Assembly (NCBI GenBank): GCA_009763385.1
Contig: CM019831.1
Coordinates: forward strand, 116,877,482-116,941,481
Origin: Coix lacryma-jobi var. lacryma-jobi
Lineage: Eukaryota > Streptophyta > Magnoliopsida > Poales > Poaceae
Length of the DNA stretch: 64,000 nucleotides
Direction of reading: 5' to 3'
Shown piece by piece: positions 42,615 through 52,993 of the stretch. The translations under genes and the position numbers were made by a program. A model generated the notes under the pieces. It ran no database searches. It saw only the letters and a list, made by a program, of their open reading frames with translations, and was not told the DNA's origin. Every line of letters begins with the position of its first letter. Positions within the stretch are counted from its first letter, which is position 1.

Positions 42615-45208
42615 ATGTCGCGCTGCAAGAACGTCGGTGGTGGCCCAGGGGACTCTCCTCCACGTCCCCCCCCTTTCGGTCAGTGGCCAGGGAAGGGGAA
42701 GCTGATTACGCGCCGGAAGCGCACCAGGGAGCAGCGTGAGGCAGACCAGGCCAGAGAGGTTGCGGCCGCCGCAGAGCGTGCCGAGCAGGGAGGTCATTCT
42801 GGAGGACTCAGGATCGAGGATTAGTTGTCCCCAGAGCAGCGCCGAGCCATAGAGCAGGTTGAGCAGTTCCACCACTCCCCGATAGCACGCTTATGGCTGC
42901 TGGTCGCCGGACGACGTTCACGTCTCCGGGAGTGGAGCCCGAGAGCTCACGGCAGGGCCAGGCAGAGGTCGCGGCAGCTGAGGCAGCCCAGGCAGAGGCA
43001 CCAGAGGCCGAGGCAGAGGAGGAGGTCCCTGAGGAGGTACCCCGCCGCCGGTCTACGCGTCGCAGGACAGCGGTGCCACCCCGGCCTGATGTCCCTCTAC
43101 GGGGAGCATGTGCTCCATCGAGGCGTGCGCCCCCGCCGATCCCGCGACTGGACCTTCGGGCGGCCACCTGCTCCCAGATTCAGACTCTTCGCTTAGTGCC
43201 AGTTGAGCAGTGGTTTCCCCGAGAGAGGCAGCAGCAGGCCAGCGCAGACTTCTACACCGTGTTGCAGGAGGACTTTTACCAGGGCTACCGGAACGCCGGT
43301 ATTTGTCTTCGCTCTCAGCGCGTGTGTCCACTAGAGGCCGTGGTTATAGCAGCAGGAGAGCAGATCCGCCCCATACTCACCTATCTACCCGGTCTGGTAG
43401 ACCTTCTGGGGCGGTCTGGCTCATACATTGAGGATTGGGTCTTCCAGTTCTATGCTTCGCTTTGGGTGCACCCGGACAGAGAGACCATTGAGTTTGCATT
43501 TCAGGGGGAGCACTACAGACTCTTCACGTCCGAGATCCGGAGTTGGTTTGGCTTGTGACACTCACAGAACCGGATCCACGACTTGTGCTACGACAGGACG
43601 GAGCCACCCCGCCGCCCTCACGGTGGTGCCCAGCCGTCCACAGACTTGGTCCGCCTCTACTTCACTGAGCCTTTCGGTGAGGGTTCGAGTCGCGCTCCTA
43701 GGGATCTCACCCCTACGACTCGGATCCTCAACGAGGTTCTTCGGTGGACCTTGCTTCCCAGGGTTGGCTTCCGAGAGGGTCTTTCTAGACTGCAGCTATG
43801 GCCACTTGCATACCTGGTCAGGCAGCAGGAGTTCGACGTCTGGGACGTGATTCTTTGTGAGATGGAGGACACAGTGGCAGAGGGCATCAAGGCCCGTAGG
43901 CAGCTTCCTTACGCTCACTAGATCTCATATATCCTTTGGAAGGTAGCTGTCACTACAGGGGGTCGTCTAGTTGAGTCTCTTACGCACTCCGCGACCGTGT
44001 TCCCCGAGTACAACATGAGTCAGCTGTTGGGACACGGCCGGGATCGCAGGCAGCAGCAGCAGCAGCAGGATGCGCCGTCCACTTCACGACAGAGGCCTGA
44101 GGTCCCAGAGTCAGCACAGGAGCAAGACGAGGCCGTCCAGGCACTCGCAGAGCAGGAGCTAGCAGAGCTCGAGGGTGGTGACACGTACGTCGCAGAGGAC
44201 CCCACCGACAGCTCCGACGAGGATTACCAGCTCCCGCCTCGCTTTCAGCCGCGTGCACACGACTCACAGGCCGGGATCAGTGGTACTGCTTCCTCCGACC
44301 CCGCTCTACTTGCTATTCTTGCACGGATGGAGGAGCAGCGGAGGACGGTCACGCAGGACGTTCAGCGCTTAGCCCAGGAGCAGCAGCGTTTGGCACAGCA
44401 GCAGGCCCTGGCACAGCAGTAGGCTCACGAGCGTTCAGACGCCCTGTAGCGACAGATGATGGCTCTACAGCAGCAGACCTTGAGCTTCATGGAGAGACTC
44501 GCTAGCGGACCTCCTCAGTGGTAGTGGCAGCAGCCTCCCCCACAGCAGCAGATTCAGTGACAGCCACCTGTCCCACCTCAGCAGCCGCAGCAGCAGCAGT
44601 TTGGACAGCCACCACCGTTTCCGCAGCCGCTCTCGGGCCCCAGCTCTTCACAGTTTACGAGTTTCACCACTCCTCCAGGCGGGCCCCTGCTTTTTAGTCC
44701 AATGCGGACCGGTTTCACTCCTAGGCCGACAGAGTCTTTGTTTGCGACGACGACTTCTGTGACTCAAGACTTGTCAGCCACCTTCAGTGAGCTCACTGGA
44801 TTTCCCACTCCAGATCTTTCGGATCCAGTGCAGACAACGACGGCTCCAGTGACTTCTACCACTGAGACCCTCCCAAGCTCCGTCGCGTCTTCAGAGCAGA
44901 CAGAGCCTGTGCAGTCCGAGATGACCACGATAGTTCAGCCTGAGTTGTCAGTTATTCCAGAGCTTCCGCACTCCGATACTCCGGTTGACACCACTACTGA
45001 GACTGCGACAGAGACAGAGCAGGCCGAGCAGTCAGTGCCAGAGCCGACCCAGACCGCTACTCAACAGCTTCCAGCTTCAGAGGGTCAGCAGGCTACCGGC
45101 GTGTCTTCGTCCGACTCCGAGGAGTACCTACAGCAGTTTGAGTTCTCTCAGCGCACTCCGGAGACTGCTCCTGGCTCGTTTGCACCACCTCCGCCCTCCG
45201 ACGCGTAG
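42615..45208 (+). pseudogene. Sirevirus extra ('env-like') frame, seven stops, one frameshift
   Basis: The protein encoded after pol is of the type called env-like in Sireviruses. The ATG at 42615 gives a basic lead; a frameshift near 42890 moves to a frame that then holds register to 45208. The core (about 43150-44030: VEQWFPRERQQQASADFY, YLPGLVDLLGRSGSYI, WVFQFYASLWVHPDRETIEF) resembles the plant 'putative transposon protein' domain. A Gln-rich region (44040-44640) and a Thr/Glu/Ser-rich tail follow. Stops are TAG at 42822, 43919, 44420, 44447 and 44522, and TGA at 43556 and 44558. No transmembrane segment or signal peptide is seen, so an envelope role is doubtful. Confidence 0.8.
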
Positions 45209-45637
45209 TTTGGCGCTTGATGCCAAAGGGGGAGAGTGGATGAGTATAGCCATAGGGGGAGCGATGTGAGAGGGTTTTGATGTCTTATGATTGTGTTTCT
45301 TTCACATACGCTCTTTACTTATCGCATCTTTTGTGCATATTTATGTTATATACTTATGCTATGGTACTTTGTGACATGTATGTGCTCACTATGATATATG
45401 TTATGACATGTCATTTCATTTTGCTCATTACTTGCGCTTAATTCTCACTTGGTTATGTATATGAGCTCTTTTTTTCTCTTGCACTTGTTATTCACTCTAA
45501 CTTGTTGAGTGCAGGATGATGGCATGATATGTATGAGCTTGCCCCTAACCATTTTCTCTTATTCATTGCAAGTTCATACATGTCATGATTTAAAAACCTC
45601 TTCTATCTATACTTGATCTCGTGTTGTCATCAATCAC
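45209..45637. other. Sirevirus 3' non-coding sequence
   Basis: T-rich sequence after the extra frame, with no coding signal. Confidence 0.5.
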
Positions 45638-45638
45638 C

Positions 45639-45652
45639 AAAAAGGGGGAGAT
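45639..45652 (+). promoter_or_regulatory. Polypurine tract of the Sirevirus
   Basis: AAAAAGGGGGAGAT directly precedes the 3' LTR; this form is typical of Sireviruses. Confidence 0.85.
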
Positions 45653-47228
45653 TGAACGCATCTTGGCCCCTAGTGGTTTCGGTGATTGGATGAAACACAA
45701 GATTACTGTGACTAACGTGTGTTTTGCAGAAATAGGATTGAGTTAGGTCACGGTAATGGCGACGATACAGGCATATGGAGTTCATGTCCCCTGGCGATGG
45801 ATATCGTTTCGGTTTTCAAAGGATGGACGACGAAGACGGTGGTAGACTAGGCTAAGTGTCATATGGTGTTGGAGGACACTTAGGTAGTCTTAGGTCTTTG
45901 TTTTTCCTTTGGCTGTACTATAAAGGGGAGCGTGAATCAGTAGCTTGACCTAGATGAGTCTATTGAGGTAGGTGTGGTGCACACTTGTTATTTTATATCC
46001 CTAGGTAGCTCAGAGAGATGCCTTAAGTCGAGAGGATCAAAAGTCGTTTTGGCCGCGTCATGATCCGAGTTGAGTCTGCCCCTGTTATGGGCATCGGACG
46101 CTGGCCAGGTGAGCATCGGACGCGTCCGATGCTCACCCCGACTAGGGTTTAGTCTGGTGCGTGGCATCAGACGCGCCGATGTGTTCACATCGGACGCGCC
46201 CGTGCCACTGTTCACGTGTGCGTGAACTTGAGGCCGCATCGGACGCAGGCATCGGACGCTGAGGGCCAGCGTCCGATGGGCATGCAGAGAGGTTCCAGAG
46301 AGAGTAAATCCACATCGGACGCATCTGATGTGGTGGCATCGGACGCTGCCCAGCGTCTGATGTCCCTTTAACAGGTCTGACAAGAGGGTACAGTCGACCG
46401 TTGGTCGAGGTCATCGGAGCGTCTGATGCTAGGCATCGGAGCGTCCGATGCCCCCGCAGAAACTCTGTCTTGTCCTGTTTTTGGATGGCCGGTTGGGGGA
46501 GTATATATACTTCTTCCCTCCATCCATTTGAGTGTTCTTGCCACTTCCATCTGCTGAGAAACACATTGTGAGTGTGAGTGAGTGCAAGAGCCCTAGTGAG
46601 GTTGAGTGATTTGCTAATTGTGAGAATTAGACACCTCCTAGTGAGAATTGAGTAGCAAGTGTGCATCCATCCATCTCTTTGGCCTTGTGTTGGTCAAGTG
46701 AGAGTTCTAGCTTGTTACTCTTGGTGATCGGCATCACCTAGACGGCTTGGTGGCGATCGTGAAGCTTCGAGAGCATCCGGTGGCATTGTGGATGACCCAA
46801 GCAAGCTTGTGACCGGTAGTGAGCGATTCACCGGGCCGGAGTGGCAAAGAATCATCTCGTAGTGAGCACTTGATCCTTGCGTGGATCAAGGGGGAGCGAT
46901 ACCCTTGCGCGGGTGCTCCAACGAGGACTAGGGGGTGTGCCGACACCTCGATACCTTGGCAAAAAGATCGTCGAGTCATCTCTACTCCTTTACCTACGCA
47001 TTTACTTTCAAGCAATTCAATTCCGCATTACTACTTGTTGTTCATTCTATATTGGATTGATTTGCTAGAGTAGGAGTGGCATAGACTTGGTCTTTTGTGC
47101 GGTAGAATAAAAGGAAACACACTTCTAGGCACTAGGGGGTTAATTGGGGCTTGATAGGTTTTATTCTTGCAAGAAGTTTTAGAAAAGCCCAATTCAACCC
47201 CCCCCTCTTGGGCATCTTGATCCTTTCA
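45653..47228 (+). mobile_element. 3' LTR of the Sirevirus (1576 bp)
   Basis: It matches the 5' LTR closely and holds an extra ~26 bp with one more CATCGGAC motif near 46320. ACATG follows at once. Confidence 0.93.
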
Positions 47229-49342
47229 ACATGAGACCAGGTGGCCGTCCTATATCCATCTCGGCAAGCCCCTTTTGTGCCCTTTCAGGTAACCACCATC
47301 AAGCTAGGTGAGGTCCTCGTACTAAACTAAAACCAGAGCCATGTAGCCCTCACGGTTGTACTGTATGTCCCAGCTTTTACCGATAGAAGATCATTTAGGA
47401 GGGCCAAGAGCATAAAAACTCTCATGCCCGATGTTCACATTACCAGAAGAACAAGATAAGAACAGGTGTTGCGCATAATATTAGTCATCTTATTAGTTCA
47501 TAGTTGTAGGTTTACAGCACTAGCAGATCTACCCATATGCACATATCTCACGGTAACAAGGTAAAAGGTTGAACATCTAGGAATAACCTATGGTTTTCAA
47601 TTTGACACATGCACATGATTGGTAGATTAAAAGTGTGTAGGTAACAAGGATGATCCCATGTATACTTGCCTTGATCCGCGTATTCCTTGTTCTCCTGCTG
47701 ATCGTCGTAGAACTGATCCTACTCGCCCACGTACTACTCACCGTCTGAACTCGAATACAACACAACATACAAGCATCCACATACACATATGCATTGCAAA
47801 CAAGTCTAGCATTAGAACAGTACACCAACAGAATTAAATTAATAATAAAAGGTTGTAAATAGATCTATACTTCACTACGATCACATAGACGTTTGGATCA
47901 CCGAAAATGGATTTAAAACGCGGAAATTATGGCCTAAACAAGATTCTAAAAGGCCTAAACAAAACTGATTTAAACATGAAATTAAACTTTTTCAAAACTA
48001 ACCAACAGTGGTACTACTGCGTAGAGTACGAAATTACAAAACCAACGCAATTTGAATGGATCAAATTGGAGTTAAAATGAGCAAGTTATGGACAAAATGG
48101 TACGATGGCAATTCTGTAATTAGATCGAATAATTTTCAAATTAAAACAAATCAGAAATATGGTTTATATCTGCGCTGGCATGGACCACGGGTTAATTCGG
48201 AAAAAGCCTAGGGGCTCTTTAGCAATTATGCCAGCGAACGGGTACCGTGCGATTGCGTCCGTCAGATCAGATTTGGGTGGCCCAGATTAGATCTGGCGGA
48301 GATGGGGGCGGCGCCGCCGTCTTTCTCCAGGCCGGCGCGGCGACACACCATGCTTGGCTGAGCGAAGCTCGGCGAAGCTGCTCGGTTCGGCGGTTCCGAG
48401 CACCAAACGCCACACGGAAAGTACCGGGAGAGAGAGGAAGGAATGGCGAATTCACCTAGGCACAAATCGAAGGCTGGAAAGGAACCGAAGGTGGCGCAAG
48501 GCGGAGATTGGCAGCCGGCGAGTTACTGCAAAGTCCGGCGAGGTCGTTAGGCGTCTGGGAAGACCAAAGAAAGAAAATAGAACTTGCTGCGGCATCCTTA
48601 CGGCTTGGCGAAGCTCGGGAAGGAGTTGAATTCGACGGCCACACGTCGAATTGCGAAGACGAGCTCGGCGGCGACAGCTAGGGCTTCATTGACTACGAGC
48701 TATGTTGGTGGCTCGGCGAGGCGGAGAGATGGGAACGAAAGGCGGCAGACGGGTGCTGCCCTCTTTATAGACACAGAGGAGTCTGGGATAAGACCCCGAC
48801 GTCGGAGGACTCGGAGCGAGAGAGCGGCAACAACCTCGCCCGGTGCCTTCGGGCGGTTGAAGACGGCGCCGACAAGCGGGCCATCCCTGTCAGCGAGAGG
48901 AAGATCGGGCCTCGCGCGTCAGTGGAACGCGCGGTGGAGGCGCTGCGCGCTGCGGTCACGCGGCCGTGGGCCGGCCCAGCCGCTTGGGCCACTCAGGAAG
49001 AAAGCGCGCGCGCGGTTTGGAGACGGAAGGAAACAAGCCGAAAGAGTGGGTTGGGCCAAAATGGAGAAAGGAGGGAAGAAAAACGTTTCCTCTTTTCATT
49101 TTATTTCGAGACTGATTTCAAAACCCTTTCCAAACTGAATTTGAATTCTAGCTTTTAGATTTTGAAACTCCACACAATCAAAAGAATGCAACAGCATGAA
49201 TGCATCAACTTGTTGCTAGGCTAGAATAAATTTTATTTCCTCAACAAATATTAATTTCCTATGTTTTAATGCCCACAACAAAATAAAATAAATCATATTA
49301 TTCTAATTTGAATAAAGGAAAAATTTAGGGTGTTACCGTAGA

Positions 49343-49801
49343 AAACTCTAGATGATGATGAAGCAACCACGATAAAAGATTAGGATTTGGTGAAACCGAC
49401 CGCAAATTCTATTGGCACAACTCCAAAAGAGTACAAGTGGTTGCCGCTCTCTCACAACCCTACTTGACCCTCCAGGACCCACTGATTCTTGCCCTATACA
49501 AGAATCAAGTGCAATTGAACTGTCTAGCCTAATCCTCTTGAGCGCTCCTAATTGCTCTGTATAAGCCTTGGATGAGACCACATGTGTTGGCTTGGTTATC
49601 TTTCTTGATTGATGTTGTGATGTCTATGGTCTCTACTCTTTATATAGTCCCTTCCAAGACCTTCATACATACAAATAGGAGTCATACTCCTAGTAAGATT
49701 CTACACTCAAGACCTAGTAGAACTAGAAGTCGTAATAGCACACATTTCTTAAGTCCTATTCTAAGTAGGATTTGAGTCACCGTACAACAGAAACACAAGG
49801 A
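49343..49801 (-). other. LTR-like remnant with TATA box, minus orientation
   Basis: The minus strand has ACTATATAAAGAGTAGAG (49636-49653), a good promoter box, with the base composition of a copia LTR around it. Termini are not found, because the CACTA (right) and the solo-LTR unit (left) both inserted close by. No coding is seen. Confidence 0.35.
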
Positions 49802-49835
49802 AACCACTACAGGAAACGCAGGCTTCACCGAGTGC

Positions 49836-50352
49836 CTGAAACTTTGCCGAGTGCCAAATTTCGGGCACTCGGCAAAGAGCCTCTTTGTCCAGTGCCGGAA
49901 ATCTGGCACTCGGCAAAGCCTAAGCACAAGGCAAAGGCTGCTTTGCCGAGTGCCCGACACTCGGCAAAGAAAAGCACTCGGCAAAGGAACCTCTTTGCCG
50001 AGTGCCGACACTCGGCACAGATGAGCACTCGGCAAAGTGTGCCGGACCAGACGGCATCCACGGCCGTTCGCTTTGCCGAGTGCCCGCCGTCTGACACTCG
50101 GCAAAGAGGGAGCGCTTTGCCGAGTGCCAACCACGCGGCACTCGGCAAATCGTGTGGCCCCGTTGTTTGACATGTGGGCTGTTCTTTGCCGAGTGCCACA
50201 TGGCAGGCACTCGGCAAAGAGGGGATCTTCGCCGAGTGCTGGCCACTTGGCACTCGGCAAAGCACGTGGGCTGTTCTTTGCCGAGTGCCACCTGGCTGGC
50301 ACTCGGCGAAGATCCCCTCTTTGCCGAGTGCCAGCCACGTGGCACTCAGCAA
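49836..50352. repeat. Left subterminal repeats of the CACTA
   Basis: More than 15 copies of TTTGCCGAGTGCC or its complement GGCACTCGGCAAA occur, often as pairs facing each other around a short spacer. They are likely binding sites for the second (TNPA-like) protein, by analogy with En/Spm. Further copies are at 51282-51500. Confidence 0.9.
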
Positions 50353-51278
50353 AATTTTTTTTTTGGATTTTGGACACCAAATTTTTTTTGATCATCCCCA
50401 CAGTACTATGGCCAACATGTTCAAATTTGACACTTTTTCAAAGATTTTTGTTTTATTTTTTGACTTTCTTTTATTTTCTTGAATTTTCCCGAAAGACGCA
50501 AGTTTGAACTGCGGGTGCATCGAATAATGGATTTTGATGATTTGAAAATTGTTATTCTTGTTCTTAACCGTATGTTGAGGCCAAATCAAAAAACTGACCC
50601 GAGGTTTTGATCAACGTGCTCACGGGGCAACGCCTCCAAATTACGTGCGGGCGGTTTTTTAATTATAGAAAATGCAAATGAATTCCGAAAATCGCGAAAC
50701 TTGGCGAGATGTTGTTACATCATATGCGTATGCCGAGAAAAAAATTTGAGAATGTTTCGAGCAAGTTGTCACGTACGATGCTTACAAACCTGGACATCTC
50801 AACATGTGATATCTGATATCACATGCGGAGATGTCCAGGTTTGTAAGCATCGTACGTGACAACTTGCTCGAAACATTCTCAAATTTTTTTCACGACATAC
50901 GCATATGATGTAACAATATCTCGCCAAGTTTGGCCATTTTCGGAATTCATTTGCATTTTCTATAATTAAAAAACCACCCACATGTAATTTGGAGGCGTTG
51001 CCCCGTGAGCACGTTGATCGAAACCTCGGGTCAGTTTTTGGATTTGGCCTCAACATACGGTTAAGAACAAGAATAATATTTTTTAAATCATGAAAATCCA
51101 CTATTCGATGCACCCGCAGTTCAAACTTGCGTCTTTCGGGAAAATTCAAGAAAACGAAATAAAGTCAAAAAATATAACGAAAAGTTTTGAAAAAAGTGTC
51201 CAATTTGAACATGTTGACAGTGGTAGTGTGAAAGTGCCTCAAAAAAAATTTGGTGGCAAAATTAAAAAAAAACTTCGC
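50352..51278. repeat. 0.9 kb near-perfect palindrome in the CACTA
   Basis: The left arm (about 50352-50813) and right arm (about 50815-51278) are inverted copies of about 460 bp, with almost no loop. The centre is GTGATATC-T-GATATCAC at 50806-50822. Landmarks pair along the whole length, for example CTTGCGTCTTTCGGG near 51130 with its complement near 50495. Open frames on both strands here are not genes. Confidence 0.92.
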
Positions 51279-51281
51279 CGA

Positions 51282-51500
51282 GTGTCAGCTTTGGCACTCG
51301 GCAAAGAGGCTCTTTGTCGAGTGCCGCGCCAGCTGGCACTCAGCGAAGGATAATTCTTTGCCGAGTGTCGTGCCAGCCGGCACTCGGCAACGCTTTGTCT
51401 AATGGCAGCGGTGATGGCTGCCACGTGGCCATTCTTCTGGCACTCGGCAAAGAGGGGCCTTCGCCGAGTGCCAGCCGATCTGGCACTCGGCAAAGACGCT
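51282..51500. repeat. Second block of subterminal repeats
   Basis: Several copies of TTTGCCGAGTG and its complement continue after the palindrome, so the palindrome interrupts the subterminal array. Confidence 0.85.
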
Positions 51501-51554
51501 CAAAAAGAAAAAAGAATACAAAACGGCCCACGCCACCCACAGACACGCACACAC

Positions 51555-51990
51555 TCACACTTCACCCCCGCGCACACACGCATGCCCGCCCACCGCCGTC
51601 GCCCCGCGCCGCCGCCGCCCCGCCCCGCGCGACCGCCGCCGTCGCCCCCCGGCCCCTCGGCCGAGCACCCCCGGCGGCGCTCCCCGGCCGCGCCCCCCCC
51701 GGCCCCGCCCGGCCCCCCCCGGCGGCGCCCCCCGGACGCCCGCCCGCCCCCCCGGCCCCCGCACGGCCCCCCCGGCGGCGCTCCCCAGCGGCGCCCCCCG
51801 GCCGCCCGCCCCCCCCCCCCAGCCCCGTGGCCGCCCCTAGTCGGCCAATGGAGTAGAGGAGTAGAGGAGGAGGTGGAGGAGGAGAGGAGGAGGAGGTGGA
51901 GGAGAGGAAGAAGAGGAGGAGAAGGAGGAGTGGAGAGGAGAGGAGGAGAAGGACAAGGACAAGGAGAAGAGAGGAGGAAGGTGCCAGCTT
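51555..51990. other. Strand-asymmetric GC island and polypurine tract in the CACTA leader
   Basis: 51580-51835 is nearly all C and G, with C heavily favoured on the + strand. 51845-51985 is almost pure A/G. The region is upstream of the transposase, at the place of promoter and leader. Pro-rich and Arg/Glu-rich open frames are by-products of the composition. Confidence 0.7.
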
Positions 51991-52069
51991 AGGTCCGTCG
52001 ACCCTCAAGCCGCTTCGGTCGTCCCCGTCGACGTCACCGAAGCTTGTTCTTGCTATTCTCGTCGCGAAG

Positions 52070-52406
52070 GTATGCCCTATGTAGTTAGTAAATAGTTAGT
52101 ACTTAACAGTTAGTAGTTAGTACTTAGTAGTTAGTAGTAGTGTTAGTGTTAGTGTTACTATTAGTAGTAGTGTTAGTATTAGTAGTAGTTGTACTACTTC
52201 GATACTGTTATCTGCATGGAAATAGAAGTAAAGTACATGACTCATCTTGGTACTATTGTGATTGTTGGCCTTCGTGACTATGTCTGGTATACATGTGGTT
52301 GTTGGCCTTCGTGTCGACCTTTTCTGCAGGTTTTGGGAACTTCCCCGTGCAGGGGAGGTGCTGCCAAAATTTTCTGTCGAGACTAACCATATGCTCTTTT
52401 TTGGCA
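52070..52406 (+). other. First leader intron of the CACTA transposase gene (predicted)
   Basis: The donor is CGCGAAG/GTATGC and the likely acceptor is CTCTTTTTTGGCAG/GAGG. It contains a TTAG/GTTAG microsatellite-like stretch (52080-52195) and a small hairpin (52328-52380). An alternative acceptor is TTTTCTGCAG near 52330. Confidence 0.45.
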
Positions 52407-52541
52407 GGAGGAGGACCCGTCGGAGGGACTCGGCGACCCTGATCGTCTTCGTCGGTGTTGCAGGTCTGCCTGCACCGCGTCGTGTCGCCACTGCCCTGAC
52501 TCACCACACTGCCCCGCTACCCTGACCTCACCGACACCTTA
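52407..52541 (+). other. Second leader exon of the CACTA transposase gene (predicted)
   Basis: It is bounded by TTGGCAG/GAGG and CACCTTAG/GTATAA. It is non-coding. The following intron would run 52542-52990 and end in ATATGACAG/AGG, 3 nt before the transposase ATG. Confidence 0.4.
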
Positions 52542-52702
52542 GGTATAACCCCTCTATCCGTATCCTTAGGTATCTGGTCTTTGGTCGCGTAACCTAGTTA
52601 GACGTCTCCCGTTCGAAAGAGATACAGTCTTAGATATTCAGACCTTTGCATATCTGCGGCCGTATCTCTTTCGGATTGTCCACGTATTTTGGACAGCCCG
52701 CG

Positions 52703-52889
52703 GATGCGTAGATGAGCTAGTTTCCATGTTCTGCTCCTGTCAGAGTCAGAGTTTCGGCACCACCTACTCGTTGTTCTCCGGATACACACTCTCCCTGTCA
52801 GGACGTGTATCGGGAGAACAGCGAGGAGGTGCTGCCGAAATTCTGTCTCGGGTAGGAGTAGAACATGGAAACTAACCCATCTACGCATC
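52703..52889. ncRNA. Candidate miRNA-like hairpin in the transposase leader intron
   Basis: The arms 52703-52787 and 52805-52889 are inverted copies of 85 nt with about 12 mismatches and no gaps, around a 17 nt loop. Landmarks are GATGCGTAGATG at the base and TTTCCATGTTCT in the stem. It would fold on either strand. The predicted leader intron 52542-52990 encloses it. Whether it is processed is unknown. Confidence 0.55.
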
Positions 52890-52993
52890 CTCGGGTGGGA
52901 TTAGGACCTATCCTTCACCTATTAGATGGTAGGAACGCCATGTAGATGCAATTGCTGGTTTTATTACTCGCTTACATATGTATATGACAGAGG

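Larger units (their letters stand above)
33749..47228 (+). mobile_element. Complete Sirevirus (SIRE/Maximus copia) element, 13.5 kb, target duplication ACATG
   Basis: The 5' LTR is 33749-35298 and the 3' LTR 45653-47228. ACATG flanks the element (33744-33748 and 47229-47233). The order protease, integrase, RT, RNase H marks copia. The long gag with a coiled coil and the large extra frame after pol mark a Sirevirus. The LTRs differ at roughly 17 positions in 1.55 kb, mostly transitions, plus a ~26 bp indel, so it is a young insertion. Gag and the extra frame are broken; the RT-RNase H frame is intact. Confidence 0.95.
32924..49337 (-). mobile_element. Solo-LTR-like unit (~2.9 kb net), split by the Sirevirus; target duplication GTAGA
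   Basis: On the minus strand it starts at 49337 with GGTAACACCCTAAATTT (one base off the usual TGTAACACCC) and ends at 32924 with AATTGGGTGTGACA. GTAGA flanks both ends (32919-32923 and 49338-49342). The two halves, 32924-33748 and 47229-49337, sum to about 2.93 kb. There is no pol-like coding. A TATA box (CTATAAAG) on the minus strand at 48763-48770 would be the LTR promoter. It is best read as a solo LTR of a large-LTR Ty3 family. Open frames in its GC-rich part (48250-49130) are not convincing genes. Confidence 0.65.

Noticed and set aside
48247..49158. Coding gene in the GC-rich part of the solo-LTR-like unit
   Set aside because: Several overlapping frames on both strands with no domain; the TATA box and position fit an LTR promoter region.
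49825..50507. Frames through the CACTA subterminal repeats
   Set aside because: Their Ala/Glu/Cys/Arg repeats are translations of TTTGCCGAGTGCC, not proteins.
50799..51353. Frames inside the 0.9 kb palindrome
   Set aside because: The same frames appear in mirror image in the other arm and have no family character.
51402..51992. 196-codon Pro/Arg-rich frame in the CACTA leader
   Set aside because: It comes from a C-rich island; it lies upstream of the transposase and has no domain.
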